From Rhodocollybia butyracea (Eukaryota > Basidiomycota > Agaricomycetes > Agaricales > Omphalotaceae), in NCBI GenBank assembly GCA_015501585.1, contig JADNRY010000078.1, positions 124,001 to 188,000 of the forward strand: DNA of 64,000 nucleotides, read 5' to 3'. Under the pieces are notes generated by a model. That model ran no database searches and was not told where the DNA came from. It saw only the letters and a program-made list of their open reading frames with translations. Positions within the stretch are counted from its first letter, which is position 1, and each line of letters opens with the position of its first letter. Below are positions 1 through 11,169 of this stretch, piece by piece. The translations under genes were made by a program, and so were the position numbers.

Positions 1-3000
1 GGCGGCAGCCAACGCAGGGAGCCAGTAGGAGGCTGAGCGAATCGCTATCATTCATCATTGCAGTGAGAATCTGGTTGAAATGCTAGGATCAAGTAACACA
101 CGATTCCTTTGAATGACATAACTAGAGTAGAGATGATTTCAAACTTGTTCTCGGACGAGCAAGTACTTTGTACCCACCTCCATCTTCTTCAGCACCCAGG
201 AGACTTCCTGACGTTGTTGAAATTGTCACCGGCTGGTGGGCAAATGCCACCTTTGTAGCGAATATCAGTGCCACTGCTAGAGAAAGGATCATATCGTGTT
301 GTGCTTGAATCCATCATGAGGGTTCAGGCTTTTATAGGCGATGAGTAGTACACCATCATTCTAGGTAGATTCCAGGTACCGAACCAAGCACTGTGACCTC
401 CACAAGACCTCCGCTCTGTCTGGAAAACCTGAGAACTTTTGATTTATTCATGCTGTTCCTGCAAAATCAAATCAGATGACAGCCATCAAAGCCAACGAGT
501 GACCTATATGGATTCGGATAGGATGGGTGACGAGAGTGTTATCTGAGTCGAGATATAACAGTATAATTATAATGAGAGTTTCGGCTGGAACATGGCCCCG
601 CGCGGGTGGGCAAACATAAGTTCCCGGGCCAATACATTTTTTGAACGAGCAGAACACGGAGTAACCTGAATGCTCAGGCTGGTAATCAGAGGAAAGGGTA
701 AGTGGGCAAATGAAAGAAGTATCGATGCATTGTAAGCTGGAGATTACAAGGCGATTATTGCCTAAGAGGCTAATCGATTGACAATTCCAGCTCTCTGCTC
801 GCACAATAGCAAGTGATGAGATCTTTATCCTGGTCGCCTGCCTGGTCGAAGTAGAGATGTAACTATACTTAGTTTCATTTCGCGCCACTCCCGTGGCATC
901 TCCTGGGCATCTCCGACGCCCTCGGGAAGTTCAACATTGATGTAGAGGAAAATGAATATCAACGGATATCGATGGTCAAAAGTGAGATCGAACGGAAAGA
1001 GTCTGCTCGCTCCTACTAGTGATGACGTAATTTTCCCATCGGTAAAAGAGTACTAGTAGCAGAACTTATTAAGTATACGCCACCGTGAGCCTCAATTGGA
1101 TGTTTACCTTCATTGTCTAGGCAACCTCCCAACAATAGCGACTTACGCGTGACTGTGAAAGCCGCGAGACGCCACCCTGCAGTGACCACGGTCATAATCC
1201 AGTGATAGCTTCCGTGAAGGTTGATACAATTCCCTGTTACTTTCCCTTCTTTCTCCCAGAACTTGAATAGAACTTTCTCAGACTTGGAGTTCCGAATTGG
1301 ATGCTTGCTTACCTTGAAGCTTACAATTCATTACTAACAGCGGTTGATTGTTCACTGGACTCCTGTCCTTACATCCAAGTTCGTCCATAGTAAATATAGC
1401 GGAGGGGCTTTGTCAAGAGCGGTTCCGAAGATATCGATAGCCGAGACCCAGAACCGAGAAGGTAGATATGTAGATAGATGAATACACAGCCCAAACACAT
1501 AACCGATACTTTTTACTGCCAATTATTTCTCTCTCGTGACGCGCAGTAGTCCAACAGTAGTCCCTCCTGAATCCCACTCAATGGCGGATACGAATATCTA
1601 TCTAGACAGGTCTGCCCTACAGCAGGGTTCGATAGTACGTCTCCACAGCATGATCAGAATGGTATGATTACACGGCCCAGTCTGATTCAAGCGTTTATGT
1701 ACTAATGCGGCAGTTTATTTTTAGCTATGTACATAATCTTTTGGGCGTCTAGTTACTCATAGCGTTTGTTCATACCGTCAATACCTCTGTGATTTATAGT
1801 GTGCTCTATGTTATATGTTTTCTACGCCTCTCTTCACTGATAGTATCTCCCCGCAAGTTCCTTACTCCGCCAGCAATCTCCACCGAAACCTTGAACAGTC
1901 TCCAGCAGTTCACTGTGCCTACAAAATCAGTACAAATGTCCATCAGACTCCTTATGGATCTCAAATTTCTCAATCCACCACCTCACCATTACCGAAAAAC
2001 CCCAGTATTTCATCGCCACTATGTAACCGGATGTAACCTCGCTTTATGTCCCTCCACTTGAATTGACAACCACTCCAAAAATCGTTTCATCTCAGCATCC
2101 CACTGATATCCCTGTCGCTGTTCCTGATTCATATAACACTGACTGCTCGTACCTACATAGTATTAGAACTACTACATGACGGAAGATGACGGAGCCCTTG
2201 AAATGGCCGCTATCAGAAGAACGACAACATATAATAAAGTTCGTGAAAAATAGGCCAGCGTGGGATGGAAACGTATACATATGTACTTACAGCATAGGAA
2301 CAATAGCTATACAAAATTTAATGGAAACGCAAGATGGAACTCAAATAAACTGGCTTCAAGTGCGCCTCAAATATCTCGACAGAAAGAGCATATGCGGGTT
2401 GTATGAAGAAAAACATAACTATCTCATGGTAAGTGCGGGTTACTCACGACTATCAAGGCCTACCTCGACACAGAGGAGGTAGGTACATCGACTATATGGA
2501 GACAAACACAACCATCCCCATGGTACGGATTACCCGATGTTTAGATCCATGTTTCGGTGGAAACTAGTAAACTACGAAGATGCCACATCCTGTTTTACAT
2601 CAGAACATGCCCTGCGTTTGTGTATTTGGCATTGTAGGCATCCAAAGGATGCACTGAACCGCACCTTTCGATAGCCGAATCGCTACGGACGTAACAGTGG
2701 CACTTACAATTGCTCGAGCCGACCACACGGTTCTCCTTCAAGTTACTGGGGTTTGTACCCCGGATCTTCACCAGCTTGTATTGAATATTTGGTCGCCAAC
2801 TGGCGGAGATTAATCCAACGGAGCATTAAAGCACTAAAGGCTGATGCACCTACGTGATTTCCACATGCTCGTGTACGCGGCTATAGAGAGCAAGGCGCCA
2901 TTTTGTTCACGGTTAGATAGGTAATTGAGTGGACGCGGGAGTCGCTAAGCTCGCTTGCGAGGTTGAGTCTGCCTACGGGGGGCAAGGGAGGCAGGGCCCT

Positions 3001-3578
3001 GAAGGCAGCGGTGACTCCCTGAGGGACTGGGAGTTACATAGGTACATTGTAGATACGCTGTAGCCAATGAAAAGGGTGAAGGCGGGTAGCTGATATAACT
3101 AGATAGCCCACATGAGTACCTGGGCGCGAACTCGAAACCAATGGAAAGGAGAGTGGAGTCTTAGAGTGAAAGGCTGCAGTGAGCGGGAGATTGAATTACT
3201 TACTTATTTAGAGCAACCTGGTCCGGGGTGAACCCCTATCGCCGGTCTCTCTGTACCAGAATACATAACTTTAATACTGGAGATGCACGAACTCTCTCTC
3301 CAAAAACTTTATGTCGGCCGCTGCCTCTCCTGGCTAGTAACGATACGATTCACTAGTAGTACGGGGGATTCTGAACTGAGGCTGTAATATGTATTATGCG
3401 TTAGAGCAAGTAATAATAGTGTCATTTACATTAGAGTAGCATAAAACGAACAAGCATGCATGCATAGGATATCGATGTCAAAGATAATCTCCTATTTTCG
3501 AATGAGAGAACAAGGGGCCAGCGTCTTAATATCCAACCCCCCAGACCCCATCCTATCCCAATCCAAAACCTCCTAACC
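1..3578. other. Intergenic DNA, no supported gene
   Basis: I see no coding segment here with a recognisable domain, a sensible chain of introns or a good start context. The open frames are short and of ordinary composition. No tRNA or rRNA signature was recognised by eye. Short TACTAGTAG-like words recur near 1045 and 3353, but there is no repeat long enough to call an element. It may hold the upstream region of a gene beyond the left edge. Confidence 0.5.
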
Positions 3579-5409
3579 CTATCCACTAAATATCACCTCC
3601 AGCCCCTCCTTCCCGATCACCTCCAACCTCGTTCTCAGCTCATCAAAAAGCAGCCCAGTCGCTCGTGTCAGAGAAAATCGACTGAGACAGGCTATTGGCA
3701 ACGGTTTTGGAGGATCTGTAGTCTCTACATCGGAAATACCCAAGGAACTCGAGCCAGAGGCGTTTGAGCTCTGGGACAATGAGAGTTGGGGTTCAGATGT
3801 TGCTTCCGTCGGTCTCCATCTCGAGCGGATAAAATCCACAAGAACATCGTCGTCGAACACAGGCTGAACGTCGAGTGTAAGATCGATTAAAGCTGGGAGA
3901 GGAGTACTCGGAACGGAATCTACGGCCGGAGGACCGTCCATCGGAGTATCTCCGACTGTAGTACCAGTCCCTGTTTTACTCGAATCGTCAGTCATCGAAT
4001 CACCATCGGCACTGGTAGCGGGCCAACAATACTCGAGCCAGCTGCTTCGACAGCAATCGGGGTGTCTGTACATGTACCTTTGCGGTAGGGCATTAAATCC
4101 CGAAGCAGCTTGTTGGTTACCATTGATTCAGTCCCACGTTCAGCGAGTTTGAGATGGGTAACCGTTGGGATAACAGCCAGTAGTTCGCTTAGACTGTCAT
4201 CCGTCAGCGTAATCTCGACACTGAGATGCGTCAGCGGACACGAGCTACGGCTGAGCAAGTCAAAGACCGAGCTGATATCATAAGGATCGCTCGTGAAAGC
4301 ACTGTCGACTAGTTCGAGCGAGGTGAGATTCGGGAAGATAAAGTTTTCGAAAAGGCCGTTTTCGACTTCCATTGTGTCTCCATCGTAATCTATCCTTAAC
4401 GATCGCAAGGCTTCGAGGGTGAGTGCGGGAATAGAATAAGCGGGCTCAAAAATGCAATGCCGGAGAGAGATGTGTTGGACACTGGGACATGATTCGATAA
4501 TATGAACAATACGACTCGAAGACAGATTTGTGAGATGAATCGTTTGAATAGACGGACGAGGGTAGAGCAGGTTCAAGTCGAACCCATTCAGAGACAGGTG
4601 GCGGAGGTTAAGACAGCCAACCGGCAGATCCGATTCTCTACCGGATCCAGAATTTGGATCGGGTCCTACTTGGAGAGAAACGAGTTCCGGGAGCTCCTTT
4701 TCAGACTGGTTCAGGGGAGAAAAATGGATCGTCCCAATGTTCCATGGGGGAGCGTGAATCTGACTGAACGCCAACGGTCCGCGTGTTCAATCAACGCTGC
4801 AAGTTCGGTTTTGTTTATGTGGCCACAGCCTACCTCGACGTTGAAATCCAGTGTATGTTGTTTTGATGAATCGAGGTAGAACTTTAGCGGAACCATAGCA
4901 GACCCATTGGGACAATGACTGAGGGTGAAACGGGACCATAGCGATGGCATGGTATTAACAATTTTGCGCCACTTGGAGCATACCTGCAACAGCGACACTG
5001 CTGGAAGTGACCTCTTTACTTTTGAAAGGTTACTACCACTCATCATACCACAAACGAAGCCAAAAATCTCTCCCAGCACCTCTGAGGGTAACCGGCGAAT
5101 AGGAGCGACGATACAGCGGAGGTCGGAGAGATAGGTTTCAAGAGTTTCCTGCTGCTGCTTCACGTTTGCGTACGTGTTCTTCAAGCGGTCTATTTCTCTT
5201 TTATACCGCGTCACATCCTCCTTGACTTCGTCGATAAGTTTGGTGACCAAAGAATGCTCAGATGAAGAAAGATCTGGGATATAACCGTCACGTATTTTTT
5301 GGATATTGTCTGGCGAGCGAACACGTAGTTTCATTTTTAACGAGTGGCCACATTGGTTGCACAAACGCGTTGTTGCTGTCGACTCATGAATGGTATCGTT
5401 TCGAGACAT
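3579..5409 (-). CDS. F-box protein with leucine-rich tail, reading frame broken
   Basis: Probable substrate-recognition subunit of an SCF ubiquitin ligase. Seen: an N-terminal CNQCGHS motif; a predicted coiled coil (about residues 55-95, KREIDRLKNTYANVKQQQETLE); then an F-box-like stretch (RRLPSEVLGEIFGFVC, then LLQVCSKWRKIVNTMPSLWS) typical of Agaricomycete F-box proteins. After residue 232 the frame stops, and the adjacent frame continues with leucine-rich repeats (LRHLSLNGFDL, VQHISLRHCIF, LTSLELVDSAF). The break falls at a T/C homopolymer at about 4712-4725 with no splice signal. A third segment (3579-4073) carries a Ser/Asp-rich linker and a hydrophobic end (LLFDELRTRLEVIGKEGLEV). Its join is probably an intron starting GTACAT near 4075, but the phase does not fit cleanly. 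So this is either a decaying gene or a real gene with sequence errors. It is divergent from the BTB gene at 5850. Confidence 0.72.
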
Positions 5410-5849
5410 GGTGGCACAAAGAAAGGGTTAGTGCTAAACTAAACGCTTGCTAAAACTGAGCGCTGAGCTCACGTGGAGAACTGATAATAGATAAGATAAA
5501 GTTGTCGGTGACCAATTGCATGCAGCTTGATCGAATCAGCACACAGATCAAATTTGCACTCTCGAGTTCCAAGTTCCAAGCTTCCTCCGAGCTAACTTCA
5601 AGAACTCCAAAGCAGACTTTTACTGTCACAACGGCACTTCGGACCGCATGGAAGGCTGTAGAACTCGAAAGATTGTTTGAATTTTCGGCAATGGGCCTGC
5701 CGAGGGTCGCCGAGGGTCGCCGAGGGTCTAGGCCTGGTCCAGACCCAATCTATCATCTGTCTTGGCCTCTTCGGTTCCCTTTCCTTGCTGGAGACCAAAA
5801 CCCGCCCAACCACCTTTTGTAATGGTACCCGAGGTTCGTACTTTCGATT
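5410..5849. promoter_or_regulatory. Shared divergent promoter of F-box and BTB genes
   Basis: A 440-bp gap between two outward-facing start codons. It must hold both 5' regions. It contains a perfect tandem triplet of a 10-bp word at 5699-5728. No TATA box position is convincing. Confidence 0.4.
5699..5728. repeat. 10-bp tandem repeat, three copies
   Basis: The word GCCGAGGGTC occurs three times in a row without a mismatch, inside the divergent promoter between the F-box and BTB genes. Confidence 0.9.
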
Positions 5850-6795
5850 ATGGAGCAAAAATATTCCAACCTTCACCAGGATGCCTCGCAAAGATACGTC
5901 AGTATCTTAGGCGGAACGCGTGCAGATCTTATCCTCAAATCCCGGGATTCCGTTCTCTTTCACGTTCACACCAAGGTACTCTCTGCTTCTTCCACGAATA
6001 ACTTTCGTGGTTTGGCCGTTGCAAAGAGTTTCTCAATAGAAGAACACTCTGAAAATCTGAGAATCATCCTGGACATCGTCTACCGAAATCCCAGTGCTGC
6101 AGTAGACTATGCTCCGCCTTTTGCATTTAACAGGCTCGCAGAGGCGATTGGACGATTGAGTGTTTATGGTGTGTCTTTGCAGACACAGCTCCAGCAAGCA
6201 CCCAAGCACCCCATATTACAAGCACTCTGTCCACACGCTGCCACTCATGCTCTACAACTCTACATCCTCGCAGCTAAGAACAACGTGGAAGCACTCGCCG
6301 TTGTAGCCTCCACGTACCTCGTTGGGCTGCAAATCGCGGACATCACAGACGAGCATGCGGAAGCAATGGGACCAAGCTATCTGCGCAGACTGCTCATGCT
6401 GCGAATTCAACGTGAGGAATCGTTGAAAAAGGTGAGTACCGGTGGAAGTGGAATCTCGTTACTGTGTGTCCTAATTTCCGAGTTTAGATTCTGCTCCAGC
6501 CACCGTATCCACATCCTTTAACACCCGATTGTGATGTATTAGACCAGAAGGCACTTACCAGGTCGTGGACGCTCTCTGCTGCTTATTTCGCCTGGGATAT
6601 TCGAGCGGGTACGTGCCCGGCCATACTCTCCCCTCATTAATCACATTATTCTCTACAGATCTCCCACCAACTGCCCTTGAAACCCTCCTGGGGCCGCTCG
6701 CAGGGCACGTCACTTGTGACCAATGCAAACGCTCCATTGCCGCCCAAGTTGCCAAAATCATGGCGGAGTGGGAAGCCGTGAAGGTCCGTCGTTAG
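5850..6795 (+). CDS. BTB/POZ domain protein
   Basis: A 279-aa protein in three exons: 5850-6431, 6488-6608 and 6659-6795. Both introns are GT...AG and keep the frame. The N-terminal half has the fungal BTB pattern: GGTRADLILKSRDSVLFHVH, then KVLSASSTNNFRGL, then a helical ENLRIILDIVYRNP. The second half is helical and ends with a CDQC pair (TCDQCKRSIAAQVAKIM) and a basic tail. This layout is common in basidiomycete BTB proteins of unknown function. Such proteins dimerise and often act as adaptors for cullin-3 ligases, but nothing here names a target. It is divergent from the F-box gene, so two possible ubiquitin-ligase adaptors share a promoter, and convergent with the four-helix membrane gene, with a gap of 228 bp. 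Confidence 0.85.
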
Positions 6796-7023
6796 CCGTC
6801 GAGCCAGCCTAGAATATACTGACTCACCTGGTGTAGGGCTCCATCTAAATCATCTATTGCAATCAAGTTTTCGGATCTAGCTGGAATACAATACGGGTAT
6901 TCGTAGCCCAGTTTGTTTGAGTAGTTCTTTCGCATTTGTAACATAGGAACACGACACATATTCCCTAGTCGATCAGTCTGTTGCATTAATTAAATATACA
7001 GGGCCTTTACACTCGATACGCCC

Positions 7024-7604
7024 CTACGTCCCTCTTTGCATCGCAGCCAACTGCGCAGTCATTCCCACTGTAGCTTGCCACCAAAAGATCATGCCTAGAT
7101 AGATGAAATTTACGTCAATACACGAAGCCGAAACCGAGCAAGCTACCAATCACATACCCAATCCGACAATCCCATGAAGCGTTCCCCACGCAGTCTCAGG
7201 CGTAACCCCATATCCTTCGGCCACCGCCCCAAACGTGTGCGGAATAAACCTCGGCGCTTGATAAAGCACAGTACTAACAGCACTATGGTACACACACAGC
7301 CCAATCGCCAACGCGCGCTTGCCTGGGAGAAAGTCGGGAAGAGAGTACGCGAGAAGCGCGGTTATGGAGATACTGAGTGAAAGAGATGCGTAAAGTTTGA
7401 GGAGAATGAGAGATGTGTTGTTTAGCTGGATGAAAGGGAGCGAAGAAGGCGAGAAAAGGCCTTGGATTGCGATGGGTGCTTCGATGGCTATGTGGAGGAG
7501 GAATACCATGGCGCTGAGGAATGTGGTTAGGTTTTTGCTATGTTATAATATTCTGAGATTACTTACAAAGGGCTTCGTAGAGCATTGCCTGGAGGAGCTG
7601 ACAT
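7024..7604 (-). CDS. Small four-helix membrane protein (parent copy)
   Basis: A 154-aa protein of unknown function in three exons (7567-7604, 7158-7513, 7024-7094) with clean GT...AG introns. It has about four hydrophobic helices: AMVFLLHIAIEAPIAI, LILLKLYASLSLSISITALL, RALAIGLCVYHSAVSTVLYQ and a C-terminal helix (GIVGLGMIFWWQATVGM). Between helices three and four is APRFIPHTFGAVAEGYGVTP. I recognise the pattern as a conserved fungal hypothetical but cannot assign a role. Degraded copies lie at 12775-13330 and about 17010-17060, next to fragments of the WW-domain gene. That shows this gene was the distal partner in the tandem duplication. The intact copy is the last gene of the array. Confidence 0.8.
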
Positions 7605-9390
7605 TTTTGGAGGTGGACGTAGGAAAGAAAGAAGGAAGTAAATTACTTGGCATGGAGAAAGATAAGATAAGGTACAATCAAAATTACGTACTTTAAGCAC
7701 TTGCTCGACTCGCACAGTGGCCCGTTTCGCATTAGTTTCGTATGGGCAGGAAGTCATAATGAATTGCAAGGGTATTATAATAATCGAAGCCGTATTCGAG
7801 ACCAATGTCCTCGCGGTGTTCGAGGAGTCTACCTCGGCAGACTAGTTGATGTTGGATGTTCGTCGAGGTTCGTCGTCCTTGTTCGAGTCAAGTTCGAGTG
7901 CTCCCTGAACCCAAAATAGACCCAAGGAGAGAGCATTGAGCTTCAGCACCTGGCACGAATACATATACGAAAACGACCCACGAACAAGAAGGCCAAAGGC
8001 CAAAAGCAAAGATCCCGGTGGATTTGAATAGATCATTCCGAGTTAGGGTACAGACCACACTCTGATTCGAGTACTCGTCAGCCACTGGCTGTGCGCGAGA
8101 GTGCGGAGCGTCAGCAAAGGGTCGGAAACTGGATCTGGTATAAGTAAGTATAGCTCCACTGCAAGCTGAGCTCGAAGTACTACCTACTAGTAAGTACCAC
8201 TTTCAACAGAGAACACCCTCGCCGGGAGCTCCGATGATAGGTCCATTCCCGTGTGAACTTTGCGATCTTGGGCCATTGGATTAGACTGGCCTAGTTTGTA
8301 CCTTCACACTTTCATCCTACTGCGTTTTCGAGGAAGAAGATATGAATGGAAAAACTAAGCCCAGACCGACCCAGACCGTCCAAGCTCACAAAGTCCACAC
8401 TGGAGTGAACAAATTGTCAGTATAAGCCCCTGCGAGTATTAGTTGCTCTGGATGCAAAGGCCCAGGTGAGCCGCGTAGTGCGGGCAAAGCTTTTCTGACG
8501 AGTAAAAATGTGTTGAGCAATCCTAGCTACTTATATACTTTCCAGAGCCTATCCAATAATTCCAAGAACTCTAAATATGTATATCGGGAGGTCACAGACT
8601 TGTAAAATCCTTTATATTTCCGTAGTAATAAAGCCTAAACTAGTATCGCGGTACTTTCGAACCAACGAGCGCTTAATCGCTTAATCAAAACGGTGACTAT
8701 ATAAGGGAATTGACTAGTTAGCGCAGCTATCTTTGCACAATACGAGTCAGATAGGTGGAATGCACAGTCGATGCACAATGTGGTGCATTCGCAAGTAAGT
8801 ACAAGGTCCCGGATAGCACCTCTCGTCATCAACTCGTCATCTAGGCTAGTACTAAGTACTAGTACTTGTACTTAACGGTGACACAATAATACCATTGACA
8901 TATATTATCCGTACCTTCTGATACTCAAGGTTTTACGTAGTTGCTAATCAGATGGAGGGGAGACAACAAGATGGACATGACCAAGGCAGATCTGATGGTA
9001 ATTTGGCGAGCCGGGCAGTCATAGCTGAGCGCTGAGCGAGATCAGACATGGACTTCTCGGTCCGATATACGCTCCTCGAAGGCCTTTAACCTCACTCAAC
9101 TCAGCAGCTATAATCTCAATGTTGGTTTGCTTACTCAAGTCTTCTTTAACTCCTGGAATCAACGTCAGCTATGTATTGGTCAAGTATCAACTATAATCTC
9201 ACTCAGTATGTCGGCGTGCCGACACTGTGTGTCCTCTGCAGAAACGGTCAACTAAGCTACGTATCAGCAAGTACGTTGAAAATAGATACGTGGCAAGAAC
9301 GAGTCGAATAGAAACCAACTCCAACATGATATAGTATCTGCGAACATATGGCGGAAACGAATCTGGATATGTCAAAGCTAGATATATCCT
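7605..9390. other. Intergenic region downstream of SSP1
   Basis: No gene seen. Parts match other places in the array. The stretch near 7960-8110 resembles 13330-13500 downstream of SSP2. The word ACGAATCTGGATATGTCAAA at 9358-9377 is repeated just downstream of SSP3 (17436-17455). Near 8845-8870 is a run of AGTACT/TAGTAC words that is largely self-complementary. Confidence 0.5.
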
Positions 9391-10594
9391 TTACTCAGGC
9401 TGGTTTACGAACGCAAGGAGTTTGTGAAAATCTTCGGTTGACATAGAGGGTGAGGATTGCCTAGAACTACCCTGTGTCTTTGGAGGTGAGGATTCCTTGA
9501 AACTACCCTGTTTGTTTGGCGGCGAGGGCTCCTTAAAACTACCCTGTGTCTTTGGAGGTGAGGACTCCTTGGGACTACCCTGTTTGTTTGGCGGCGAGGG
9601 CCCCTTAGAACTATCGTGTTTGTTTGGCGGCGAGGGCTCCCTAGAACTACCCTGTGTCTTTGGCGGCGAGGACTCCTTAGAACTACCCTGGGTCACGGCT
9701 GTTGTCATCTCAATGGTCAGTTCAGCGCACTCGATGTTAGCCTGCGGCTTACCATTTTGTTGCGTATGTACAGGAGGATTCGCTGAGATTGTAAATCAGC
9801 TTGGCAGCTATAATATCATCGGATGTTGGCTCTCTTACCCGTCACTCCGACTTTCCTCATCTTTCCCGGTCTTTCCTGAGTCTCCCCAGCCACTTCTGTT
9901 CTCTGAGTGTTCTTTTTCCGACGCTCCTGTTTAGCGAGCCTTTTCGCTTTCTCGTACAGTGGCCAGGTCACTGTGTCCCAGTTACGGAGCAGCGGCACGG
10001 TCACATCTCTCCAGTTATCCAGCCAATGTTCCTGAGTCGCTTTAAACTCAGCATGGACTTCGCCGCCTCCTTCTGCCTCCAGACCTTTGAGCATAATCCC
10101 TGGAGCCCACCGATCTTCTTGCCAGTCACCGGTCTGATGCCCATTTGGGAGGATGTGCACATTGCTCACACTGAAGATTGTACCCATCTTGCCACCCGGA
10201 GAATGGACCCACCCGAAACATGGATGCTCGTAACAAGGGGCCCTTGCCTCGAGCACAAAAGGAATTCTTTGTTCTTTGGCACAGATTTTACCATCCCTAG
10301 TTGTGTCTTTCATGTTGTAATCAATGTCCTTGGACCCTGTTCCCGTGGGCCCTGGTAACTTTACGTTGATCATCTCAGTAATCATTACTCTCGTGAACGT
10401 CGAAACGTCTTCGTGAACTGGCCGGAAGGACATATCGGGGTTGAGAATAGTCACAGAATATTTCTAAGAGTCGTGAATAAATGAAATCAAAGTAGGCTCG
10501 TTAAATCTACCTGCGCGGTGGGGGTGGATATTGCATGCACAGAAAAGATAAGCATAGAGAAGATGAGCCCCAGGCAATGGATGCGCGGGGTCAT
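9391..10594 (-). CDS. Secreted protein SSP1 with Ser/Pro repeat tail
   Basis: A predicted 366-aa secreted protein, exons 10511-10594, 9839-10463 and 9391-9782, all phases consistent. Exon 1 is almost exactly the signal peptide (LGLIFSMLIFSVHA). The mature protein starts with a beta-type segment (KYSVTILNPD). It carries the core shared with SSP2 and SSP3: a cysteine followed by PCFGW, then GxxFxVSN, PNGHQTGDW, FKATQEHWLDNW and a VTxP segment. A basic stretch follows (KAKRLAKQERRKK), which could be a nuclear-localisation signal if the protein reached a host cell. The tail is seven 12-residue repeats of the form GSxKExSPPxxQ, absent from the other two copies. I know no named family for the core. 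The cysteine pair and signal peptide suggest an apoplastic or effector-like protein, but that is inference. Confidence 0.75.
9436..9687 (-). repeat. 36-bp minisatellite, seven units, coding in SSP1
   Basis: Seven direct units of 36 bp encode GS[SFP][KR]E[PS]SPP[NK][KT]Q-type repeats. Two unit types alternate: KESSPPKTQ and KEPSPPNKQ. Phase is kept throughout, so unit gain and loss would not break the gene. SSP3 has only a vestige of this sequence downstream of its stop codon. Confidence 0.9.
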
Positions 10595-11169
10595 AAGCAT
10601 TGAAAATGAGGTGAAGAGGGTGTTGAGTAAGTTGAGCAAAGCGTGCTTGAAAGCGTGTGTGGAGTTTGAACTGAGCCAGCAGTCGGGAAGAATTCGCTCA
10701 GCTCGCTCATTGTTTTATAGTTGATCCAGAGTTGATTTAAAGTTTCGTGACCAGCCGCTGGCAGCTACCCCTTGATTCTCTAGGCTCACTTCTGCTGATT
10801 TAGCTTGTCCTTCCCGGCGATCTTTGAAATACTGCGAACAAATTCAATTTTGGAGTTCCACATCAATCGTTTCAGAACCACCTAGCACGGTTCTTTGAAC
10901 TTCTTTCCTTTCCTTTCCTAAGAAGTGTACTTAGTTATATTTTCTTGTATCTTTGCCAGACAATTTTCTAACTGACCGACCCCTCTTGAACTCCGCGGTG
11001 TATACCAATAGAGCCAGCCTATGTGTAGAACATGAGCACAATAGATATCTGAAACGATTCAACGTAAACTTTTACGAGTGTGCCTATGTAACATTCATTA
11101 TTAGCAATTAAGAAATAAAACCAGTACACTACTTAGTGACCGCTGAAACTCAAAAGTTACGAGCAGAAA
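10595..11169. promoter_or_regulatory. SSP1 upstream region, copied in all three units
   Basis: No gene. The sequence is shared with the regions upstream of SSP2 (14841-15470) and SSP3 (18450-19025). Common words are GTTTCGTGACCA, CACCCCTTGATT, GAACTTCGCGGTG and, at the far end, GTAACATTCATTAGCAATTA. It should contain the SSP promoter plus the 3' end of the old WW gene. Confidence 0.55.

Noticed and set aside
472..888. A 138-codon minus-strand open frame
   Set aside because: No domain, no paralogue, odd composition, and no exon joins. Probably chance.
2186..2482. A 98-codon plus-strand open frame (WPLSEERQHIIKFVK...)
   Set aside because: It reads plausibly at first, but there is no recognisable family, no continuation by splicing and no conserved context.
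4075..4145. GTACAT...CCAG as a definite intron in the F-box gene
   Set aside because: The splice signals look good but the phase does not join the two flanking frames, so it is not asserted.
8840..8875. Cluster of AGTACT/TAGTAC words as a regulatory palindrome
   Set aside because: Similar short words are scattered through other intergenic parts of the window; there is no sign of a specific site.
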